Below, piece after piece: positions 18,934 through 29,579 of a stretch of 39,217 nucleotides of DNA. Source of the stretch: Euprymna scolopes (lineage: Eukaryota; Mollusca; Cephalopoda; Sepiida; Sepiolidae); contig CM044488.1 of assembly GCA_024364805.1 (NCBI GenBank), forward strand, positions 157,333,224 to 157,372,440, in the 5' to 3' direction. Positions within the stretch are counted from its first letter, which is position 1, and every line of letters begins with the position of its first letter. Below the pieces are notes generated by a model. It saw only the letters and a program-made list of their open reading frames with translations, did not search any database and had not been told where the DNA came from. The translations under genes and the position numbers were made by a program.

Positions 18934-19384
18934 TCTCATATATAAAAGGCTATATGTCCATCTGTCTATCTCCTCCGAAACTAAAAGTCGCAGAGAGGCA
19001 CATGGGCCCTCAAATGATTAAACTTTTACGGGTTGTTCTTTCATGGGTCTTTAACCGCTAAAAATAGTTATTAATGGGGTCAAAACTGGTTCAAAATCGA
19101 AATAAATCGTCATACATTTAAAAACTTTTTTTTTATTTTGTACATTAATCTTAGCTTATTTTATATTTTTAATCAGTTCATATCCGTGTCAAGTTAGTAC
19201 AGTGGTAACGTCACCAGCTTTGAACGCTACAGTTCCAGTTTCGATTCTCGCTAACGGCACCCAAATACTTTTTTTTATATTTTAAATCACGATTCTATAA
19301 TAATATATACAAAATTTGGACAAATCAAAATATCATATTTTAGCGTATTTTACACGCGAGCAAAGCCGAGCGCCCCTCCACTAG
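18934..19384 (+). mobile_element. Helitron-like non-autonomous element, unit 1
   Basis: 451 bp starting TCTCATATATAAAAGGC and ending CCCCTCCACTAG, the TC...CTAG ends of Helitrons. A GC-rich partly palindromic block (GCGAGCAAAGCCGAGCGC) lies about 10 bp inside the 3' end, where Helitrons carry a hairpin. Inside, a perfect-consensus Pol III A box (TAGTACAGTGG, 19195-19205) and a near B box (GTTTCGATTCT, 19238-19248) sit at tRNA spacing. There is no Rep/helicase frame. The 3' end abuts unit 2 with no spacer. Confidence 0.62.
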
Positions 19385-19832
19385 TCTAATTTAAAAATGG
19401 AACTATGCCTGTCTGTCTCCATATTTTCAAACTGCATCTCATCCGAAACTAAGAGTCGCAGAACAGTGCTTATGGCCTCAAATGAATGAAATTTTTATGG
19501 TCCGTTCTTTTATGGATCCTTAGCCGGTTAAAATAGTTTTTAAGGGGTCAAAACGGCGTAAAAATTGTAAAAATCCTTATACCTTCTGCATATTCATCTT
19601 AGTTTATTTTTAATCAGTTCCTATTCGTGTCACGTTTGTCAAGTGTTGATGTCACCAGCATTGAATACTACATGGTTTGCTTTTGATTTCGATTCTAGCT
19701 GATGGCACCCAAATGCTTTTTTTTTTACTTTTGAAATCACGACTTTATAATAAACTATACCAAATATGGAAAAACTAAAACATCATATTGAAGCGTATTT
19801 TACGATCGGCAACGGCTCTCTCTCTCCACTAA
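19385..19832 (+). mobile_element. Helitron-like non-autonomous element, unit 2
   Basis: 448 bp, colinear with unit 1 throughout at roughly two thirds identity by eye: TCTAATTTAAAAATGG start, CATC..ATCCGAAACTAA.AGTCGCAG, TTCTTT.ATGG, TTTTTAATCAGTTC, a tRNA-like middle (GATTTCGATTCTAG at 19673-19686), GGCACCCAAAT, and a CCACTAA end at 19832 followed by T. The A box is more decayed than in unit 1. Head-to-tail joining of TC directly to CTAG is what a rolling-circle tandem would give. Confidence 0.6.
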
Positions 19833-19839
19833 TTTTATA

Positions 19840-20770
19840 TATACACGTAGGCAGTTAGAGTCAGTTGGAGTCAGATGACAAACTAGTTGGAAGAGAGTTC
19901 GAGTATGGGATTGGAGTCGACTGTCGTGGAAGCATTCAGCTGGGAAGACAGTAGTATGCAGTTTCACCTCCCAAAAAAAAAATGGTGCACTTTTGGTGCA
20001 GAGTCGAAACTATGAATAAAATGTGGAAAAACAATTTGGTTATCGGAACTTTAGAGAAGGAAAATGACTTACATTTTCAGTAGAGAACATGTTAATGGTT
20101 TCGACTACAAAAATGTCTGTCCTTCTTTTATCTTGGGCAAAGCTGCCAAATATGTTTATTTATCCCGTAAGAAACTGTAAATGGTTCGCGTTTCTTCAGC
20201 TGTTTCTTGAAATGTATCTATACGTTATACGTGTACATCAGACGACCACAACATGATGTATACACACATTCAATAGATACGTTACTCACATTAAAGGCAT
20301 TCGTAAATATATACACGCGTTCTACAGACGTCTATATAACAAAAACCGCTACATGTATGACCCAAAAGAAGAAATATTTTTCTTTTTTTTCTAAATTTTA
20401 GGGTGGTGGGACATAGCGTATCTTAAATAGAGGACTAGTTATCATTTCTAGAGAGACCATAGTTCTCACCCATACCAAGCATTTCCCATTCTCATGTTCT
20501 TTGTTAATTTCGGCGCTATCCTTTTTACATCTGCGTCAACTCTACTCTATCTGTGAGATTTGAAAGTGTCCCAGTTATGTAACTATCCGCGTCTATGCAA
20601 TTAACGTCCGCTGATGTGCTCTTGAGTACGCATAATAATACGACCCTCCATCAACGGTATGTTAGACTTCTCACTCGAATTCTCACGTTGATATTGGCGC
20701 TGCTGCATAAGAAAATCAGCATGTTCTGTTCCTTTGTCATTTTCCGAATGCAGTTTTCCCTAACGGCCTC
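19840..20770. other. Unassigned stretch next to the Ty3/Gypsy fossil
   Basis: Contains short direct words AGTTAGAGTCAGTTGGAGTCAG near 19852. It lies on the 3' side of the minus-strand Ty3/Gypsy pol, where a 3' LTR would be expected, but I could not pair it with any sequence upstream of that element. Confidence 0.35.
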
Positions 20771-23760
20771 TCTGTAGTGGAGATTGCCCATTTTTGGATA
20801 GACGCTCAGCATGCGGTTTTATAACAATGACGGTTAATTCGCTAAGAAACATGTCCAGTTTTTCAATTACTACGTAATCAGCCACATCTAACTTCCCTTT
20901 TGATTTTCATAATAAATTAAATCACCAATTTTAAATGTTACGTTTTGCGTTTTGCTAGGTAAAACTTTTATATCTTTTATTCTGGCTTATCTAATGTTGT
21001 TCCTTACTAAAGTGACGTTGGATGCATTTTTTGTAGAGCGATTTCATGATGTTTATCACTATTCTATGATGTCTCAGGAGTTTATCTAATGGCATCTCTG
21101 TTATAGAGCAAGTCATATGGTGACAAATTTATCGTATCGCTCACATGGAACATTATAGCCGTCAACATCTGATTAGTGTAATTGTCCCATGATTGTTTGT
21201 TGTTCCCAATCTTTTTTATTATTATCATGCATCGTTTTATGAAACCTTTCAATTTTTCCATTACTCTAGGGATGGTAGTATGAAGTACATTGAGACACTT
21301 TAATCAGTAAAATCAGGCCCTGTCTCCTTGTTGTCTGGCTAACCACTATACATATATATAAATCTGTATGTATAATGTACTGGTCACCGGAAACATCTAA
21401 TGTCAGTTTATCGAAAAGAAATAGATGCAAATCGCACTCCTGCATTTGGGATTGTTGTTTCCTCAAATTTCTAGTTTGGCACGGAATATATTTACGGATG
21501 TATTCGTTTACTTCCTTAAGTAAACACGGCCAGAAATATTTATGTTTGATGGCGTGAAACATATTTTCCACGCTCATGTCACTATTGTCGTCATCCTATT
21601 GTACAATTACTCTTTTCCTAAGATGCGACGATAGGTATATTCTAACCAGTGGTTCATTGTCGAATCGAGACAAGTAATAGACTATTTCACCCATTAATAT
21701 GTATTTCTTTAATTTGATTTTGGACTTTCTAGCATTTTATTCACATCTTCAAGTCTAAAATTTCTTATCCTTTTCTTGTTCCATAATAAAATATATTCCC
21801 GAAAACGTGGGTCGTTCGTGCATTACCGATAAGTCCTCAGCATTCCGATACGATGCAAACTTTTTCGGTTCGAATAGATTCGAATTTATTGCTAATTTGA
21901 TTTATTGAAAATTCATATTATTTAACTCTACTGAATGATCATTATTGTCCTGACTTGTATCCACAGAGCGTGACAAGAGATCGGCACAAGCATTATCCTT
22001 ATCTTTCAGGTAATGTATGATGCAATTATAGTCAGCCATACTTAACGCCCACGTCTGTATCTTCTTGTTTATGATAGCCGAGTTCAATAAGTATTCTAGG
22101 GGAATATGATCTGTATAGATAGTGAACGTTACACTACGTAAATAGTGGTTTAATTTATGAAGGGCATAGTGATTTTATGCAGGGCGTATGCTTCTTTAAC
22201 TATGGTTGATCGTCTTGTCTGCATGCCACATCTTGTGGAATAAAACTAAATTGGTTTTTCTACCTCTCTATCCTTTCCCTGGCCATAAACTATTTGTGAA
22301 CAAACATGCCCGAATTTAATTATCGGAGACATCTGTATACGATCTTTAGCCCCTATCTGGATCGGGAGAAGACATTATTACTATCTCTGCAAGCTCCTTT
22401 TTGAGTCTATCAAAAGCAGCCTGACATATGTCATCTTATTGAAAATATGAATCCTTCTTTATGAAAGAACTAATAAATCGGGGGTTTCAAAGAGATTTCT
22501 GATAAATAACCGGTAGCATGAGGTCATTCCGATGGAGATCTCCACCTGTCTTACAGCGATTGAAGTTTAAATCGATTTCATAGTTTTGACTTTGTCCAGG
22601 TCTGGCTGTATTTTGTTATCACTAACTGTGAACAGCAGATATTGACTTTCTAATTGCTAGAATCCACACATCGTAGCTTTTAACTTAAGCACAAACTACT
22701 CAATATCTTATCTTTGTGCTTTAAGATGTATTCTATGTAGTGAAAAATATTAATATATCGTCCAAATGTAACGCAAACTTTCTTGCTCCTGTAATGCTAT
22801 CGCTATTAATTCTTGGAAGACCTCGTGAGCGTTTGACAGTCCGAACGGCATCACATTAAAGTAAAATCAACTCCGGTGACAGGTAAATGCAGTTTTCTCT
22901 TTATTATTCTTATTAAATTTGACCTGTCAGTAACTCGACTAAAAATCTAATTTCGATAAATATTTTGCTGATCCAAGCAAAGTAAGTAAGTTATATGTGA
23001 GCAGACCGCAAATGATTATGAGTCTATTTTCAAGTTTCAGCGTCAATAATCGGTAATATTCGGGTATACTTCTTCGTGACTTCATTTAATGCTCTAACGT
23101 CTATAGAGAATCTCCTGTCACCACCTTTAATTTTTACTAAAACTATCGGAAAACTCCACTGTTTCATCTCTCAATTACCCCTGCCTGCATCATTTCGTCA
23201 ATTGTCAAATCTATCATTTTTCTCTGCTTGAGCGGTGTTCGATACGGACATCTTCGTATAGGTTCATGCGCTCCTGTATCAATACGCACCTCTGACATAT
23301 CGGTTCTGCCCAATTCTTTATCATCATAAACGAACACATCCTTATTTCGCTTCAGAAACCTAACTTGAATTCATCAGGTTCCTTTATCCCCCCTCAAGTT
23401 TTCATCAGAGGTCTTGTTTCTCTGTTTGGCGGCATGATGATTTCAGTAATGCTGCCAGCCCTAACAGCACCTAACTAATTAACACCCTTTTCTTAAGGTG
23501 ACCGTTTGATTGGTGTTATTCATTATGAGCAGCGAGAACCTATACATATATACGAGACCTATACATTTTGACTACTACATTAACTACTGATATGCCACTA
23601 AGATTACGAACACATCCGTTCTGTTTCATCGTACCATGAACATATGCAGGTGCTGGTGTTTTAATGTTATTTTCTGGACTAATCTAACTATTGATGAAAT
23701 ATGAATGTCTTTCTCTAACGCTGTACTCATTAAACTGTATTCGAGATCAATCGTGACTCA
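20770..23760 (-). mobile_element. Ty3/Gypsy retrotransposon fossil (pol)
   Basis: An old, heavily broken copy of a Ty3/Gypsy (Metaviridae) pol region on the minus strand. Going down from 23.76 kb the recognisable parts are a possible protease-side region, reverse transcriptase (about 23.4-22.6 kb, with a MPFGLSNA block), RNase H (about 22.4-21.9 kb, with DNACADLLSRS), the integrase zinc-binding domain (about 21.6-21.5 kb), and integrase core to C-terminal region (about 21.5-20.8 kb). No gag, envelope gene or LTR pair was recognised. It has many breaks, on the order of ten or more, which with the lost ends suggests considerable age; there is no LTR divergence to date it by. Confidence 0.85.
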
Positions 23761-24094
23761 GTGTTCGAACATAATTGAAAGGTACATGACGTCACACGCT
23801 ACAGCTAATCAATATGTTAATAATGTTTAATTTCGTTTCATTATTGTTTTGTTTCCGTATATCCACACACAAATCGTTGTCTACTATTCCGCGATGCGTT
23901 TCACGGTAGTGTTTATTCTACATTTTGACAGTCATAAACTTTGGTTTCATTGAACCTAACATAGAGACTTAGATTCAAAACATATCTGTAATCCGGTACA
24001 CGTGCAGACATGAATAAACAAATTAAGTCAATGGTTTGTGAGCACACTCCAGATGATTTACGAGTTTATTAAAAGTATTTTTTAGCAAATCTTA

Positions 24095-24655
24095 TTAGTG
24101 ATGCGCCTCTACTACAAATGATCCCTGGAAAGTTTAGGAAAAATGGAATAAACACTTTATTCAAACGTTGTGGGTTGTCATTTGCATGCAATATGAATTG
24201 GACCAAATGCATTGAAAATATTGTCAAGGCTGCTAAAAATAAGGTTGGCTTCCTCTAACATGTTAGAAAATCACTCACGCATTAGAAGAATGATTAGAAA
24301 GTCACCATGGAATACTACTGCTACATTTGGGCTGGTGAATCTACCACTAATTTCACTCTCTTAACGTCTAAATAATAGTCCCAAATTTACTATCCATCAA
24401 AATCCACCCCCCGTCTCATCATCGCAATATTACATCCCTGTGCATGTTTTACAAGTATTTTATTTAAATATGCTTTGACGAAAACGTATCACTTGTGCGT
24501 CTCGACGTAAATATGCCCGACTAACCACATAAGCAAGAAAACCTCACGCTTACACTGTAACGGTCGTTAGGTGCCGGAAAAGCTTCCACTGTAATAGTTT
24601 CTTCACTAGAATTGCTAGACTTTGGAATTGCCAAATGAACATTCAATCACGTGCT
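24095..24655 (+). mobile_element. LINE family B, decayed copy
   Basis: Corresponds block for block to 16150-16800: NWTKCIENIVKAAKNKVGFL, then MEYYCYIWAGEST, a Q.LSHRRN-like stretch near 24415, TGTTTTACAAGTATTTTA, and TTTCTTCACTAGAATTGCTA before a lost 3' end. Stops and frame shifts are dense, so it is older than the copy at 16150. The 5' part and the RT domain are missing. Confidence 0.72.
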
Positions 24656-24924
24656 AGTTCAACTTTGTACTCCTCGATAAAGAAAAAAAACAAGAAACGG
24701 AAAAAACAAAACATCCTATCTTTTTATTCAATCTTCCTTCAGTATCAAACGTTTCTTTTTCCTGCCTGACGGCCATATTTGACAGCGCTTGCCTATTTTT
24801 GTAAGCTTTGTAATTATTATAATCTATACAATTTCTGTAGTTGATTTGACGATTCCTTTTATTTTGAATAAAATAATAAAAACAAAAATATCTATTCAAC
24901 AACCCTAAAAGACAAATACATTTT

Positions 24925-25290
24925 TTCGCAATAGTTTCTGAAGAAGAAAAAAAAAAAAGATAGAAAACGCCGAGGACGGCGACATCGGATAGACGCAAAA
25001 TCATTGCAAAGAAAAGGGCGCCAAACTTCAATGGACACGTAATGAAAACAAAGATGGCGTTGCATAAAACATAAAACATTCACAGTTAAGTTAAAACTTA
25101 TGAAACAAATAAAGCAATCCATGAACTACTCTTCAATGTTTTTCCTCTGGGCGTCGTGGTCGGTAATGGATGAAGAGTATAATATTTGTTTTCATATTTA
25201 ACAAATTGACATTCATTAATTTGGTTGACGAATAAAGATTGTAAATGAGTCGAATGCGCGAAATTGTCTGGCCGGTAGGAATTGAACCTT
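24925..25290 (-). repeat. Repeat Z, copy 1 (B-box bearing)
   Basis: About 350 bp shared with 26640-26938. Common blocks are GGCGACAT..GATA, GCAAA.GAAAA..G, CTTCAATG.A..A.TAATGAAAA, AAGAT..G and CTGGCCGGTAG..ATTGAACC. The last, read on minus, is GGTTCAATTCC (25278-25288), a perfect Pol III B box, so Z may be a tRNA-derived SINE on the minus strand with its A-box half lost. It also holds AAGATGGCG at 25051-25059. Confidence 0.55.
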
Positions 25291-25299
25291 TTGTCAACA

Positions 25300-25760
25300 G
25301 AATTAGAAAATCGGAATTAAATTCAAAAAGGAAAAGTCAAAAACAAAAGCTATAAGACGATCTTTATGTCGCAGAAACGTATTATAACAGGGGGAAAAGT
25401 GAAAAACGTTTGTTTTATGCCCCCAAAAATGAATATCCCTAATTTAAAAAGAATAATGTATAATCAGAATAGTAAACTGCTAATTAAACCATTTTTGTAT
25501 TTGTTAATTAACGAACAAATGTTTATATGGAACAGTTATTCTATTTGACTAAAAATACAGATTCTGTCCCTGTTGCTAATATTACTTCACCCGAAATGTC
25601 AAGGAGAAAAAATGGCTTAATATTCTTATAGTTAAATTATCAGTCATGATTATGTGAACATGCTGGTCTCCATTATATCGGCGAAGTTATACACTGTTGA
25701 ATATAGTCAGTGTCAGATGAGTTGCATTTCAGGCGTTGTATGTGCAAGGAAAGTGACTTA
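25300..25760. other. Unassigned AT-rich stretch
   Basis: No structure or coding signal worth naming; a 60-codon frame at 25366 is AT-rich and featureless. Confidence 0.5.
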
Positions 25761-26150
25761 ATTTCTTTATTTTCTTTCTTTATTATTTACTATTTTTTAT
25801 TATTTCATTGGATTTATTTGTTAATTTACTTATTCATTTTTTATTTATCCATTTTTAATTCATTAATTTTGTTAATACATTCATTTTGTTTTTGTAGTTG
25901 ATTTTTAAAAAAGTATTCATTCCTTTTAATTTTTTATTATTTAAATTTATGATTTTTATTTATTTTTTGTATATTAAATGTTTTATTTATGATTCTTATT
26001 TATTCATTTTGTTTATTTATTCATTTTTTAATTTATTAATTTTTAAGTTATTTTAGTAATTTTTCAATTCGTTCAGATCTAAATCTATTCATTTCTTAAA
26101 TACATATTTTTCTATTTATTCATTTTATACTTCTTAATTTTTATGGCTAA
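25760..26150. repeat. TTTATT-type low-complexity tract
   Basis: About 390 bp dominated by TTTATT, ATTCATTT and TTAATTTT words; hydrophobic frames here are compositional. Confidence 0.85.
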
Positions 26151-26215
26151 ATTACGATAAGTGTAATCCTAAAAATAACTAATAAATGATACTTATTCTT
26201 TTCGCAGAACCGTCG

Positions 26216-26217
<2 letters not shown>

Positions 26218-26301
<84 letters not shown>
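26218..26301. repeat. (TA)n microsatellite
   Basis: About 84 bp of perfect TA units between CGTCGGG and CGTCGAATAG. The flanks share CGTCG. Confidence 0.98.
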
Positions 26302-26302
<1 letters not shown>

Positions 26303-26639
26303 GTCGAATAGTACAATTCTTTAGATGTCTATTTTACACAATGACTAAAATCTTTTCTTTTATTTTTCCAATGCTCTTTTTTTCTATTATATTTAAAATC
26401 CATGCATGGTATTTATTTGCTTTTTTCATTTAGCTGCACCTAACCATTTTTTTTTTTTTGCAAAATTCATTACAGTTAAAAAATATGGTGTAATTCGTAC
26501 AGGAAACGAACAGAAAAAAACTTTAACTATTCTTATGTTTAAGTTAAACTAATAATTATCTGTGTGATTTTAGCTATTATTTAAATCGCTAGTCTGAATC
26601 AAATATCGATTTTTCGGATAGGAAACTATTTCTCGGCAA

Positions 26640-26938
26640 AAGAATAAGAGCTCTAGTTTCAATACCAAAAAAAAAACGTCAAAGATGGCGACATTAGATA
26701 ATTGAAATGACATCGCAAAAGAAAAAAGCTGAATCTTCAATGCAGGACTAATGAAAAGAAAGATAAGGTTTTATGCGAAATACAACTTTTGAAATGAGGT
26801 TACAAACAAATAATTAAGGAAATAATAAACTTTACCACTTTTTATCCTTTGAGGTTCTCCATTGGTAATCGCTTCCATTCTTCATTTACCAAACGGTTAC
26901 AGTAGTTTACTACATTTCTGGCCGGTAGCGATTGAACC
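26640..26938 (-). repeat. Repeat Z, copy 2
   Basis: Direct-orientation relative of 24925-25290, with AAGATGGCG at 26682-26690 followed by ACAT, and the CTGGCCGGTAGCGATTGAACC end at 26918-26938. The B-box equivalent, GGTTCAATCGC on minus, has one mismatch. It joins a tandem repeat directly. Confidence 0.55.
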
Positions 26939-27090
26939 ATATTATAATTTGTTTATTATAATTTATATTATTTCATATTATAATTTGTTTATTATAATTT
27001 ATATTATTTCATATTATAATTTGTTTATTATAATTTATATTTGCCTTTCGTATTATCATTTCTTTATTATAATGGATATTATTTCATATT
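26938..27090. repeat. 36-bp AT-rich tandem repeat
   Basis: About four units of CATATTATAATTTGTTTATT plus TATAATTTATATTATTT; the first two are near identical and the last are diverged. Confidence 0.9.
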
Positions 27091-27179
27091 ATAATTCGAT
27101 AAATTACAAAATTTATTACATGCTTATTTAAAAGTTAAAATATTAAAATTAGGATTCAAAACCAATTCTTAACTATGTC

Positions 27180-27290
27180 AATCCATATGCACGTGCATTT
27201 CATAAAATCGATTTTAATATGTTGTTTTTTATTAAAAGTGCGTACGAAATTCAACAAACTGATTTTATGTAACGTGCGTACATATGGATT
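27180..27290. mobile_element. 111-bp hairpin (MITE-like)
   Basis: AATCCATATGCACGTGCATT at 27180 and the reverse complement of the sequence ending at 27290 (AATCCATATGTACGCACGTT) align, and both continue into CATAAAATC. The arms are about 31 bp with four or five differences, almost meeting in the middle. There is no clear target duplication. Confidence 0.5.
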
Positions 27291-27669
27291 AACACTGTTA
27301 AGTATTGATTGTAATTGTAATCTTAACCATATTCGTTTATTTTATTTTAAAGGTGATGAGTTCCTTTTCTACTTGTGAGTTAAGGACGGAATAAATTCAA
27401 ACATTGACATAATAATTACATGAATAATTCTTCGCTATGAAACATATGCTGGTGTGATTTGAACATTTTAACATGTTTAAAGATATAAAGTGTCAGATGG
27501 ACAACATCTAGAAATTTGGAATATAGACCTTTAGTAGTGATTGTCTGTATTTTTGAGATGAGGTGTTTTCATTTATTGAGATTGTCGGACTGACTTCCTC
27601 ATCTTGGTTGTTATATGCTAGTGACATACGGCCAAGTGATCCTAGACGTTGTATCAAAGTTTACAGTTA
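27291..27669. other. Unassigned stretch before the gap
   Basis: AT-rich, with no convincing feature; frames reading into the gap are artefacts. Confidence 0.5.
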
Positions 27670-28004
27670 NNNNNNNNNNNNNNNNNNNNNNNNNNNNNNN
27701 NNNNNNNNNNNNNNNNNNNNNNNNNNNNNNNNNNNNNNNNNNNNNNNNNNNNNNNNNNNNNNNNNNNNNNNNNNNNNNNNNNNNNNNNNNNNNNNNNNNN
27801 NNNNNNNNNNNNNNNNNNNNNNNNNNNNNNNNNNNNNNNNNNNNNNNNNNNNNNNNNNNNNNNNNNNNNNNNNNNNNNNNNNNNNNNNNNNNNNNNNNNN
27901 NNNNNNNNNNNNNNNNNNNNNNNNNNNNNNNNNNNNNNNNNNNNNNNNNNNNNNNNNNNNNNNNNNNNNNNNNNNNNNNNNNNNNNNNNNNNNNNNNNNN
28001 NNNN
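27670..28004. other. Assembly gap (335 N)
   Basis: A run of N. Its length may be an estimate. Open frames reported across it have no meaning. Confidence 1.
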
Positions 28005-28121
28005 TATAAATTTATTATATTTTTTTACTAGAATATCTTTTCCTATTTTCTAGATTTAACAAGTATTCTTGTACTTTTCCATGTTTAAGCTTAATCATAT
28101 TATTTCCATGCTCGCATTTTT

Positions 28122-28499
28122 CTATTGCAATCCATGATTTTTACAGGCTTCTAATAAATTCAATTGTTCTTTGTTTAATTTCAATCTTATTTTTTCCCTC
28201 CATAAACATAACATACGCATATGTAATAACAATGCACGGCACTCGTCTGCTTTCAATAAAATCCCCCAATTATCGCAGTTTTGTCCTTTCATTCTCTCTG
28301 TTTCACTTGTTTCTTCTCTATTCGCGAGAGCTGTGAATTGGTAGCAACAGTAGTTTCTTAAGCGACGTGGTTGCGATGGAAACCAGTCATAAAAACGTCG
28401 TTCACCTCCTTCCTTTTTTTTTTTAAAGATTTTGAACACCAGTAAATTCATCATAACTTTTGTTTTACTGAAAGAAAATTGAAAAACTTTTGTTTTCAC
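28122..28499 (-). CDS. Unassigned ORF, 125 codons
   Basis: A minus-strand open frame in a stretch with more CpG than its surroundings. The protein is basic at the N-terminal third (KIFKKKKEGGERR), then polar with cysteines and a leucine-rich, probably helical end. I recognise no domain. The A/T runs at 28416 explain part of the lysines. A 14-bp RFX X-box-like word lies inside it at 28370-28383. It may be a host exon, an old element or chance. Confidence 0.15.
   Translation of the reverse strand: MKTKVFQFSFSKTKVMMNLLVFKIFKKKKEGGERRFYDWFPSQPRRLRNYCCYQFTALANREETSETERMKGQNCDNWGILLKADECRALLLHMRMLCLWREKIRLKLNKEQLNLLEACKNHGLQ
28370..28383. promoter_or_regulatory. Possible RFX X-box
   Basis: GTTGCGATGGAAAC matches the RFX-type X-box (GTTGCCATGGAAAC-like, imperfect inverted repeat) with one difference. 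RFX factors use such sites upstream of ciliary genes in animals. No promoter or ciliary gene is visible beside it, so it may be chance. Confidence 0.2.
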
Positions 28500-28644
28500 A
28501 ATATAGCTGAGATGGTGATCTATAAACTGTAATAATTGTCTATAATTTGGTCGAAAAAATGAGTGAGCGGTGAAGCTTTAAAGCAGTTGTAAATGACTAA
28601 AACTTCCACTTAACCATATATCCAAATAGGGTAGAGTTTGAATG

Positions 28645-28705
<61 letters not shown>
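28645..28705. repeat. (TA)n microsatellite
   Basis: About 60 bp of TA units ending exactly at the left TIR of the maT element, a natural target for a TA-inserting transposon. Confidence 0.98.
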
Positions 28706-28709
<4 letters not shown>

Positions 28710-29575
28710 GAAACTATAAATTTGTCGCCCTAAAGGAAATAACACTACAGCTTTATTTTAAAACATTTATTGAAAAAATCAATTCAGATAATTTGACATC
28801 TATTTAACTGACATCTATTCAATATAGCCACCTTCAGGCTCGATCACTGCCTTGATACACATCCAGAAGTGGGAACATGCCTTTTCCACATGCGCCGGCG
28901 GGAGCTCGGCCAATATTCGGCTGATGGCGACGATCAGACCGGCTTTAATATAGTAGGATGTCATGTTAGTGATGTCTTCGACGTATGATCGAACGAAGTA
29001 ACCCAGCGAGTACAGGTCGGAGGAGGAGGAAGGGGAGCAGTGAAAGAAGGATACAAAGTCGTAGCACTTCCGTCTGACGCCTATCCTGAGTCTTTTTGGA
29101 CGTGCGCCGACATCGAGTCCTGCTGTCAGCGGCCACCTGATTTATCCAAGGGATCACCAAACTCTTCAGCACATCTAGGTACACTTCGGTGTTGACTTTC
29201 AAGCCGACTTTGAAGATATCAGGTGGCATGATTTGACCCTCGCTTGATACAACACCAAATACCATAACCGTTGCCAGAAATTTTGTTGGGCTGTGCTCTC
29301 AAGCGTTATACCGTCTGGATTTGCATTTTGAGAATGCTAACAATGATCCCGTTGCCATAACTTGGATCAGTAGAAAGCATGCGTTGTACCGCGGCGCATC
29401 TCCGATCTCGCTCGTTGAACATTGTGTCACTTTCAGACATGGAAGAAGGCTCCTATAGCTCTGGAGATGTGTCCACAAGTCCCGACTAGTAGATAATTTA
29501 CAACGAAAACGGTTTTCATCAACGAAAATGGAATCATGTCGTCTTTTATAGGGCGACAATTTTATCGTTCTACCC
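28706..29575 (-). mobile_element. maT-type mariner transposon relic
   Basis: Ends GGGTGAAACTATAAATTTGT..CGCCC (28706 on) and the inverted GGGTAGAACGATAAAATTGT..CGCCC (ending 29575) form ~25-bp TIRs flanked by TA. The minus strand encodes transposase pieces: MVFGVVSSEGQIMPPDIFKV (29265 down) and VYLDVLKSLVIPWINQVA, then in another frame YFVRSYVEDITNMTSYY (about 28980) and AELPPAHVEKACSHFW, ending EPEGGYIE and a stop near 28817. The wording fits the maT (DD37D-like) branch of Tc1/mariner. The N-terminal DNA-binding half and the catalytic block after INQVA are not recognisable, and 870 bp is short of a full element of about 1.3 kb, so it is an internally deleted, frame-shifted relic. It shares its left side with a TA array. 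Confidence 0.85.
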
Positions 29576-29579
29576 TATA

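Noticed and set aside
23787-23794. TGACGTCA, a palindromic CRE
   Set aside because: An 8-bp match is expected about once by chance in 39 kb, and it lies beside a dead retroelement with no promoter evidence.
26938-27090. CRISPR-like array
   Set aside because: The units are directly adjacent AT-rich tandem repeats without unique spacers, in a eukaryotic context.
27563-28053. Open frames of 134-148 codons
   Set aside because: They consist mostly of the run of N.
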